Source: an uncultured Collinsella sp. (GTDB lineage: Bacteria; Actinomycetota; Coriobacteriia; Coriobacteriales; Coriobacteriaceae). From it: a stretch of 12,034 bases of DNA. Location of the stretch: positions 1-12,034 of the forward strand of contig CABUWA010000050.1 of assembly GCA_902495085.1 (NCBI GenBank). The letters are read 5' to 3'. Shown piece after piece: positions 6,936 through 12,034 of this stretch (the first letter of the stretch is position 1; each line of letters opens with the position of its first letter). Below the pieces are notes generated by a model. That model was not told the DNA's origin. It made no database searches and saw only the letters and a list, made by a program, of their open reading frames with translations. Position numbers and translations under genes: made by a program.

Positions 6936-6948
6936 CTAGCGCCCTTTT
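6922..6948 (+). terminator. Weak terminator overlapping the EIIBC stop
   Basis: GGCGC (6924-6928) pairs with GCGCC (6939-6943), followed by C and four T residues. The 10-base loop contains the EIIBC stop codon. The stem is short, so function as the operon terminator is tentative. Confidence 0.4.
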
Positions 6949-7110
6949 CGACCAGCTCTATGTAATTGAGGAGCAGTTGAGGTGGGCGAGGGCCGAGGTC
7001 GGTCGAGGCGGCCGCCCCGTGTCCGGGACAACCTGCCAGAAGGCGTTTAGCTTTCTCAAACGGCGCTGAAATGAACTTCGCCCCGATACTTGGACGGGTC
7101 AATTAGCGAC

Positions 7111-7440
7111 CTATGTCGCACATGGGGACTGATTCCGGAACTCCTCCGGGGTCAGTCCCTTTTGCTTAACCTGCCTCCTCTTGTTCCAGTGAACGGTATA
7201 GGCTTCGAGGTCCCGCTTGAACTCCTCGAAGCTCCGCCACATCCGGTTCCTGTAGAACTCGTCCTTCAGGCGCCCGGGCAGCAGCTCCGTCGCATGAGCT
7301 TGCCCTCGCACGCCGCTGGCCCCGGCCGGGTCCGGGCACCCTTCGGCCTCCCGCCGGCCTTCGGCGCGCCCGTACCCCCTGTCGCAAAGCTCTGCTGCAA
7401 GAGTCCTCAGCGTGGCGTCGTGCCTGACTCTCCCGTCCAT
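7111..7440 (-). pseudogene. Truncated IS3-family transposase
   Basis: This open frame joins the first residues of an OrfA-like transposase subunit (MDGRVRHDATLRTLAAELCD, then RGYG) to the C-terminus of an IS3/IS150-type OrfB integrase: GRLKDEFYRNRMW, SFEEFKRDLEAY and KGLTPEEFRNQSP, a standard tail for the family. The catalytic DDE core is absent, so it cannot be an active transposase. The middle (roughly 7280-7380, Arg/Gly/Pro-rich) matches nothing I know and probably marks the deletion junction, perhaps with a frameshift. The start at 7440 is preceded by a G-rich stretch; an in-frame ATG at 7467 is also possible. The frame stays open by chance, and the gene is best read as a fossil. Confidence 0.75.
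7125..7163. other. Hairpin in the transposase 3' end
   Basis: GGGACTGA (7125-7132) pairs with TCAGTCCC (7152-7159), with inner CCGG/CCGG pairing. On the plus strand it is followed by TTTT, so it could stop transcription entering from the PTS operon. The same bases encode the conserved TPEEFRNQS tail of the integrase, so the symmetry may be partly a by-product of coding. Confidence 0.45.
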
Positions 7441-7491
7441 AAAGAAGCCCCCATTTTTAATGTTCAAGAAATGAGGGGGCGGTTCAATTTC

Positions 7492-7545
7492 GGGACGGGG
7501 ATTAAATAATCATTCGGTGCAAATTGATTATTTAATCCCCGTCCC
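7492..7545. repeat. Perfect 21-bp inverted repeat abutting the IS remnant
   Basis: Arms at 7492-7512 and 7525-7545 are exact reverse complements: one begins GGGACGGGGATTAAATAATC and the other ends TTTAATCCCCGTCCC. They enclose a 12-base loop. The structure begins at the base after the right IS end and lies 35 bases beyond the methyltransferase stop codon. Without a U-tract it is not a standard terminator, but as a hairpin it could protect that mRNA's 3' end. It may be a MITE-like element or an insertion target for the IS. Confidence 0.85.
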
Positions 7546-7580
7546 AGAAAAATCATCGGGTGTGGCCTTGGGCAAACAGT

Positions 7581-8894
7581 CTAGTTGCGCTTGAGGTGGA
7601 CGACGGTTTCGCAGTGGAAGGTTTGCGGGAACAGATCGACCGGTGTGATCTTGATGGGAGAGAAAGTGCCTTCCTCGACAAAGCGTTTGAGATCGCGCGC
7701 CAGGGTGGCCGGGTCGCAGCTCACGTAGGCGACATCGCGAGCACTCGTGCTGGCGATAAGGTCGATCGCCTCGGGGGCGAGGCCTGCGCGCGGCGGGTCG
7801 ACCACCAAGATGTCGGCATCCTGGTCGGGGAACTCGCGCACCGCGTCTCCGCCAATGACGTCGACGTTATCAAGCTTGTTGATCTCCAGGTTACGGCGTA
7901 GATCGCGCACGGCGGGGCCGTAGGCCTCGACGGCGGCGACAAAGTCGCAGCGGCGGGCGAGCGGCAGGGTAAAGGTGCCGGCACCGCAGTACAGGTCCAC
8001 GGCAAGCTCGTCTTCCTGCGGGTCGAGCGCTTTCATGACAAGATCGATCAAAATCTCGGCACCCTTGGTGTTGACCTGGAAAAAAGACGGGGCAGACAAG
8101 CGCATCTGACCCTCGGCGATATTCTCGGTCCATGAGCCCTCTCCGGCGAGCATTTCGACCTTGGAGACACGGCGGGCCTTCTTTTCGCCCTTGCTCATCA
8201 CGCGCACGATGCTCGTGGGATGAGCGGCGTCCGCCAGCACGCGGGAGACCTGCGAGCGCGGAAAAGAGCCTGTGGGCGTCCAAAGCGCGATCTCGAGTGC
8301 CTTGGTGCGACGCGAGGCACGAATGCCCACGCGCTCCAGACCCAGGTTGTGGCTGCCGCTCAGATAGTTGAGCGCGCCGACGACTGACTTGAGCGCCTTG
8401 GGAAAACGCTTATCGAACAGCGGGCACGAATCGACGGTCACGATCTTGCTGGGGTCGACGCCGTGCATGCCAAGGCGCACGCGACCGTTGACGACGGTCG
8501 GTTCGAGCTCGATTTTATTGCGGTAACCCCAGTCGTCCTTGGTGTGGCAGATGGGCTGTACCAACTCATCGACCTGATCGGGGCTGAACTTGCCGATACG
8601 CTCGAGTGCGGAACGCAGGTTTTGCTCCTTGGCGGCAAGCTGCGCCGTGCGCGAGAGGTTGCCCCACGAACAACCACCGCAGATGCCCACGAAGGGGCAG
8701 GGGGGCTGAATGCGATCGGGGCTCGGCTCCAGAATCTCGGTCGTGCGGGCGCGCATAAACGACTTGCCGTCCTGCACGACCTCGGCTTCGACGGTGTCGC
8801 CTGCCACGGCGCCCTGCACAAAGACGGCCTTGCCGTTGTCGGCATGTGCCAGACCGTCGGTGCCGTACGTCATCGATTCTATGGTGAGCTTCAT
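7581..8894 (-). CDS. rlmD: 23S rRNA (uracil-C5)-methyltransferase, RlmD/TrmA family
   Basis: A 437-residue class I SAM-dependent methyltransferase that methylates C5 of a uridine, most likely in 23S rRNA (U1939 in E. coli numbering for RlmD). An N-terminal TRAM-like RNA-binding domain (about 1-55) precedes the iron-sulfur cysteines C66, C72 and C75 in CPFVGICGGC; the fourth ligand is C157 in DSCPLF. The SAM site is AVDLYCGAGTFTLPLA (298-313), with VVDPPRAGL at 364-372. The catalytic cysteine is C393 in YVSCDPATLARDL and the base is E429 in FHCETVV. I chose the ATG at 8894 because the protein then starts in the TRAM fold and AGGCAGGA lies upstream; in-frame starts further up add unconserved residues. 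The exact target (U1939, U747, both, or a tRNA) cannot be decided from sequence. Confidence 0.93.
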   Translation of the reverse strand: MKLTIESMTYGTDGLAHADNGKAVFVQGAVAGDTVEAEVVQDGKSFMRARTTEILEPSPDRIQPPCPFVGICGGCSWGNLSRTAQLAAKEQNLRSALERIGKFSPDQVDELVQPICHTKDDWGYRNKIELEPTVVNGRVRLGMHGVDPSKIVTVDSCPLFDKRFPKALKSVVGALNYLSGSHNLGLERVGIRASRRTKALEIALWTPTGSFPRSQVSRVLADAAHPTSIVRVMSKGEKKARRVSKVEMLAGEGSWTENIAEGQMRLSAPSFFQVNTKGAEILIDLVMKALDPQEDELAVDLYCGAGTFTLPLARRCDFVAAVEAYGPAVRDLRRNLEINKLDNVDVIGGDAVREFPDQDADILVVDPPRAGLAPEAIDLIASTSARDVAYVSCDPATLARDLKRFVEEGTFSPIKITPVDLFPQTFHCETVVHLKRN

Positions 8895-8939
8895 ATTCCT
8901 GCCTGCCATTCGCGGTTTTGTTCGCAACCATGGTAGCAG

Positions 8940-8985
8940 GGAAAAGCGCCCCGTATCTGGGGCATTCCTCAAATACGGGGCGCTT
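8940..8985 (-). terminator. Terminator after ppk1
   Basis: A perfect 13-bp stem (AAGCGCCCCGTAT at 8944-8956, ATACGGGGCGCTT at 8973-8985) with a 16-base loop begins 11 bases beyond the ppk1 stop. On the minus strand the stem ends in TTTT then CCC. It separates ppk1 from the methyltransferase gene, which probably has its own promoter; I could not identify one in the short remaining gap. Confidence 0.8.
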
Positions 8986-8995
8986 CTACAAACGT

Positions 8996-11383
8996 CTATT
9001 TCGTCTTGCCGGTAATGAGCGTCTTAAGACCCAGGCCGATCAGGCCCAGGCCCATGCGCACGCGACCGGGGCGATGGCGCTCAATGGCTTTGGTCTTGCC
9101 GGCGGGCTTATCGCGACGGGCGCTCGTTTCGGGTGCGGGTTTGGTGACCTGCGGCTCGGGCTGAGGTGCAGGTGCGGGCTCGGGCTCAATGACGGTCGCC
9201 TGGACCTTCTGAACCTCGGTTGTGGACGGCTGCGGCTCAGGTGCAGGTGCGGGCTTTGCCTCGGCGGCCTCGGCGTTGCGATAGGCACGCTCCAGTAGAG
9301 CTTCCTGCGAGTTGAAGGGTTTCTCACCCTCTGCACGCTCCACGGGGACCCAGGTGCCGTCGCTCGTGAGGCTGCGGGCCTTCACGTTGTCCCGCAGCTG
9401 CATGCCCATGTACTCGTGCACTAGGGCGCGGCAGGTGGGGTCGAGCACGGGGAAGGCGATCTCCACGCGGTGCTCGGTGTTGCGCGTCATCATGTCTGCC
9501 GAGCTCAGATAAATCATGTCCGAGTCCACGCCGAAAGCATAGACGCGCGCGTGCTCCAAAAAGCGTCCGACGATGGAGCGGACATGCACGTTCTCGGTCT
9601 TGCCCGGAACACCGGGCTTGAGGCACGAGATGCCGCGGATGATCATGTCTACGCGCACGCCGGCACACGATGCCTCGGCGATCTTGTCGATAACCTCGCG
9701 GTCGGTCAGCGAGTTGAGCTTAAAGAACACGCGGGCGGGCTCGCCGGCAAGGGCGCGCTGGATCTCGCGGTCAAGCCCGCGCATGATGAGCGGTTTCAGT
9801 CCGACGGGCGCCACACCCAGGAAGCGGTAGTCGCCGCGCAGGTTGCCCAGCGACAGATTGCGGAAGAACAGGTTGGCGTCTTCACCGATGCCGGGATGGG
9901 CTGTCATGAGCATAAAGTCGCTGTAGAGTTTGGCCGTCTTCTCGTTAAAGTTGCCGGTGCCCAACAGCGTGAGGCGGGTGAGCGCCATGCCCTCGCGATA
10001 GGTGAGCTGGCAGATCTTTGAGTGGCATTTAAAGCCCTCGGAACCATAGATGACGGTGCAGCCCGCCTCTTCCAGACGCTCGGCCCACTCGATGTTGTTC
10101 TGCTCGTCAAAGCGGGCACGAAGTTCCATGAGCACCGTGACCTCTTTGCCGTTCTCGGCAGCATCGATCAGCGACTCGCACAGGCGGCTCTGCTTGGCCA
10201 CGCGGTAGAGCGTGATGCGCAAAGAGATGCACTCGGGGTCGTAGGCGGCCTCGTGCACCAGATCCAGGAAGGGGTTCATGGCCTCGTAGGGATAAAAGAG
10301 CAGCTTGTCGCCCTGCAGCACCTGTTCGCGGATGGAGTGGGTCATATCGATGGTGGGGTTGGGCTGCGGCTTAAACGGCGTAAAGAGCAGCTCGTTGCGC
10401 AGGTGCTCGGGAATCTTGCCCTCAATGCCAAAGACGTAGCCCAGGTTGAGCGGGATATCGCAGGTAAAGACCGAGCGACGCGAAAGCTCGAGCGCCTTGC
10501 GGATAGTCTTGAGCGTCGCCTTCTCGAGCGACCCCGAGACCGCGAGCACTACCGGTTGCAGGCGCAGGCGCTTCTTGAGAATGCGCTTCATGTGCTGGCG
10601 GTAGTCCTCTTCCTCCTCGACGCCCTCGCCGTCCGGATCGATGTCGGCGTTGCGGGTGACGCGGATCAGCGCACGATCCAGCGGCTTATAGGAGCCAAAG
10701 CAGCTGTCCAGGCAGGCGAGGATGACGTCCTCGAGCAAGATGTAGGAGTAGGTGCCGGTGGGCGAGGGGATCTCGACCACGCGGTTCATCGAGGCGGGAA
10801 TCTCGATAAGGCCCAGCAGGCTCTCCTCGTCGGTGGCGCCGTCCAGACCACAGGCCAGATAGAGCGCGCCATTGCGCAGGTTGGGGAAGGGGTGGCGAGG
10901 ATCGATGACCAGCGGCGAGATGACCGGTGACACGTAGGCCTGGAAGTAGCGGGTTACAAAGGTGCGCTCCTCGGGCGTAAGCGAATCGATGCGGGCGCGG
11001 TGAACGCCCAAGGTGTCGAGCTTGCCCTCGATGCTCTTGAAGATGGACTCCCAACGGGTAAGGAGCCCGGGCATTTCGGCCATGACAGCATCGACCTGTT
11101 CGGAGGCGGTCATATTGCTCTTGTTGTCGACAGGTTGTTTTTTGAGCTCCGCCAGATCGGACAGGCCGCCCACGCGCACCATAAGGAACTCGTCGAGGTT
11201 GGACTCGAAGATCGAGACGAACTTTAGTCGCTCGAATAACGGAACGGTTTCGTCGAAGGCTTCGTCGAGCACGCGGTTGTCAAAGCGTAGCCAGCTGAGC
11301 TCTCGGTTTTGCGTGTACGAGAAGTCGCGCGGCGGTTTGCGCAGCTTTACGGCGGCTTGCTTCTTTTCGATTTTGCTCGGCAT
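8996..11383 (-). CDS. ppk1: Polyphosphate kinase 1
   Basis: A 795-residue PPK1, which reversibly transfers the gamma-phosphate of ATP to inorganic polyphosphate. The N-domain begins FSYTQNRELSWLRFDNRVLDE and continues with SIFESNLDEFLMVRVGG. The conserved LFYPYEAMNPFLDLV and LRITLYRVAKQS precede the autophosphorylated histidine, H454 in GFKCHSKICQL. The second conserved histidine is H610 in FLEHARVYAFG, followed by LSSADMMTRNTEHRVEIAFPV. The catalytic body ends near residue 690; about 90 extra residues follow, rich in Pro, Ala and Glu, then a basic and Gly/Leu-rich end. I chose the ATG at 11383 because GGA lies nine bases upstream; an ATG at 11389 has GGA too close, and a GTG at 11428 adds unconserved residues. 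No exopolyphosphatase gene is in the window. Confidence 0.95.
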   Translation of the reverse strand: MPSKIEKKQAAVKLRKPPRDFSYTQNRELSWLRFDNRVLDEAFDETVPLFERLKFVSIFESNLDEFLMVRVGGLSDLAELKKQPVDNKSNMTASEQVDAVMAEMPGLLTRWESIFKSIEGKLDTLGVHRARIDSLTPEERTFVTRYFQAYVSPVISPLVIDPRHPFPNLRNGALYLACGLDGATDEESLLGLIEIPASMNRVVEIPSPTGTYSYILLEDVILACLDSCFGSYKPLDRALIRVTRNADIDPDGEGVEEEEDYRQHMKRILKKRLRLQPVVLAVSGSLEKATLKTIRKALELSRRSVFTCDIPLNLGYVFGIEGKIPEHLRNELLFTPFKPQPNPTIDMTHSIREQVLQGDKLLFYPYEAMNPFLDLVHEAAYDPECISLRITLYRVAKQSRLCESLIDAAENGKEVTVLMELRARFDEQNNIEWAERLEEAGCTVIYGSEGFKCHSKICQLTYREGMALTRLTLLGTGNFNEKTAKLYSDFMLMTAHPGIGEDANLFFRNLSLGNLRGDYRFLGVAPVGLKPLIMRGLDREIQRALAGEPARVFFKLNSLTDREVIDKIAEASCAGVRVDMIIRGISCLKPGVPGKTENVHVRSIVGRFLEHARVYAFGVDSDMIYLSSADMMTRNTEHRVEIAFPVLDPTCRALVHEYMGMQLRDNVKARSLTSDGTWVPVERAEGEKPFNSQEALLERAYRNAEAAEAKPAPAPEPQPSTTEVQKVQATVIEPEPAPAPQPEPQVTKPAPETSARRDKPAGKTKAIERHRPGRVRMGLGLIGLGLKTLITGKTK

Positions 11384-11418
11384 ATGCATCTGTCCGTTCA
11401 GTCCCCACAAGGGACGGT

Positions 11419-11446
11419 AGCCTAACACTAATCACTATTGTCTCAA
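11419..11446 (-). promoter_or_regulatory. Tentative ppk1 promoter
   Basis: On the minus strand TTGAGA (5/6 match to -35) is followed after 16 bases by TAGGCT, a poor -10 match. A small hairpin, GTCCC TTGTG GGGAC, lies in the leader at 11401-11415. This is a weak prediction. Confidence 0.3.
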
Positions 11447-11577
11447 TTTAGTCGACCTGTGGCACGGACGCATCGCGCGAACGGTATCTTTACCTACTTC
11501 TTACGCTGCCAAGGCATGCAACTAACTGCCCAACTCGTTTGGAAACAATCTATATCCATACTCAACTGGTGAGGATG

Positions 11578-11637
11578 TATGAATAAGAATGATTGCGAGC
11601 TGAATATAATCGAATCCAAATTGAATCATGGACAAAC
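11578..11637 (+). promoter_or_regulatory. Possible tandem ArgR operator (three TGAAT half-sites)
   Basis: TGAAT occurs at 11580, 11601 and 11622, exactly 21 bases apart. ArgR hexamers bind tandem 18-bp ARG boxes usually separated by about 3 bp, which gives this same 21-bp period. The first site, TATGAATAAGAATGATTG, matches the Bacillus ARG box (CATGAATAAAAATKCAAK) at 13 of 18 positions. In the other two only the left half-site is well conserved. Location upstream of an arginine deiminase gene makes arginine control plausible. Binding by ArgR is inference. Confidence 0.45.
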
Positions 11638-11903
11638 GACATATATATGCAGAAAACCGTTTTAGCTATGCAATTCCTAAACATAAAATTTTTGTGCAAT
11701 CTAGCTTAATTCCTTAGAAAAAAGAACATTTACCTTTGAAAATCTGCTTTAGAGAACCGAAGTGCATCATGGGGGAATCATATGCGATATACCGTTCATC
11801 GCACTTTGCTGACCGTTCGGGGGCGAGGTGGAATTGCAGGTGGTTTTTGGATATAACTAGAGCTGTCAGCAAGCAGCGTCCCATACGGAGGGGCGCTGAT
11901 ACA

Positions 11904-11923
11904 TTCGGCCAGTAAGGCCCGAA
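11904..11923 (+). other. Hairpin in the arcA leader
   Basis: TTCGGCC can pair with GGCCCGAA, with one bulged base and a 5-base loop, ending seven bases before the TAGGAGG ribosome binding site. It has no U-tract. An effect on translation or mRNA stability is possible but unsupported. Confidence 0.3.
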
Positions 11924-11939
11924 AGAAAGGTAGGAGGCC

Positions 11940-12034
11940 ATGACGAAAGGTCTGCACGTGCCTTCCGAGATCGGCAAGCTCAGGAAGGTCTGCCTGCACC
12001 GTCCCGGCGACGAGCTCCTCAACCTGCCGCCCGA
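11940..12034 (+). CDS. arcA: Arginine deiminase, N-terminal fragment
   Basis: The first 31 codons of arginine deiminase, cut by the window edge. The enzyme converts arginine to citrulline and ammonia, the first step of the arginine deiminase pathway that yields ATP and raises pH. The start HVPSEIGKLRKVCLHRPGDE is the conserved N-terminus of the family (typically H-V-x-S-E-I-G-x-L-x-x-V-x-L-H-R-P-G). AGGAGG lies two bases before the ATG, closer than usual, with AAAGG further upstream as an alternative anchor. The catalytic residues lie outside the window. Further arc genes probably follow to the right. Confidence 0.9.
   Translation, partial: MTKGLHVPSEIGKLRKVCLHRPGDELLNLPP

Larger units (their letters stand above)
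7067..7491 (-). mobile_element. IS3-family element remnant with internal deletion
   Basis: Imperfect terminal inverted repeats bound this 425-bp segment. The left end, reading TGAAATGAACTTCGCCCC from 7067, matches the reverse complement of the right end, which reads GAAATTGAACCGCCCCC from 7491 on the minus strand; both continue into a CTTGGAC/CTTGAAC motif. Inside are only the start of an orfA-like gene and the end of an orfB-like integrase. Intact IS3 elements are roughly 1.2-1.5 kb, so about two-thirds is gone. No target-site duplication was seen. Between the EIIBC terminator and this element (6949-7066) I see nothing recognisable. Confidence 0.7.
11447..11939. other. AT-rich intergenic region upstream of arcA
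   Basis: About 490 bases without a convincing gene. From roughly 11520 to 11760 base composition is strikingly AT-rich against the G+C-rich surroundings. The only small reading frame with a ribosome binding site is a 28-codon frame at 11579-11665, covered in the findings. The stretch holds a periodic TGAAT array at 11578-11637, a TATAAC box at 11852-11857 with no good -35 partner, and a hairpin just before the arcA ribosome binding site. The AT-rich part most likely serves as the arcA regulatory region. Confidence 0.6.

Noticed and set aside
6428..7069. Open frame extending past the EIIBC stop and ending exactly at the IS left end
   Set aside because: Its first part is out of frame with the PTS gene and has no motif. 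The segment after 6936 looks like a short peptide but matches no family I recognise.
11834..11857. arcA promoter TTGCAG ... TATAAC
   Set aside because: The spacer would be 12 bases, too short for a sigma-70-type promoter; no other good -35 partner was found for TATAAC.

Overview
The window looks like chromosomal DNA from a high-GC Gram-positive gut bacterium, most likely Collinsella or a close relative in the Coriobacteriia. The reasons are the G+C-rich third codon positions, the protein flavour of every recognisable gene, an IS3-type remnant of the kind common in that group, and an arginine deiminase gene at the right edge. The assignment rests on recognition, not on a database search.

Left block (1-2460), minus strand: a Maf-type nucleotide pyrophosphatase and a DJ-1/PfpI-family protein form a two-gene operon with a 4-base ATGA overlap, a plausible promoter and a hairpin at the end. 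Downstream on the same strand is a self-processing P1/S58-family (DmpA/NylC-like) hydrolase with its own ribosome binding site.

Spacer 2344-2922: this holds two copies of an imperfect 55-bp unit, each with 10-base inverted arms, at an 81-bp period. A near-consensus promoter follows (TTGACA, 18 bases, TATTTT). A strong intrinsic terminator then lies between that promoter and the first gene, a layout that suggests transcription attenuation.

Central islet (2923-6935), plus strand: an EamA/DMT-family transporter, a GH1 6-phospho-beta-glucosidase and a beta-glucoside-type PTS EIIBC protein. The PTS imports and phosphorylates a beta-glucoside and the GH1 enzyme hydrolyses the phosphorylated product. 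No EIIA domain and no regulator gene is present. The islet looks more G+C-rich than its neighbours and is bounded by repeats on the left and a decayed IS3-family element (about 7067-7491) on the right, so it may have been acquired as a cassette. A large perfect palindrome (7492-7545) abuts the IS remnant.

Right block (7581-11383), minus strand: an RlmD/TrmA-family rRNA uracil-C5 methyltransferase, then a clear terminator, then polyphosphate kinase 1 with an unusual Pro/Ala/Glu-rich C-terminal tail.

Right edge: a long AT-rich spacer precedes arcA (arginine deiminase, plus strand, truncated by the window). It carries three TGAAT motifs exactly 21 bp apart, which resembles a tandem ArgR operator. 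No CRISPR array, tRNA, rRNA, phage or recognisable defence system was found.
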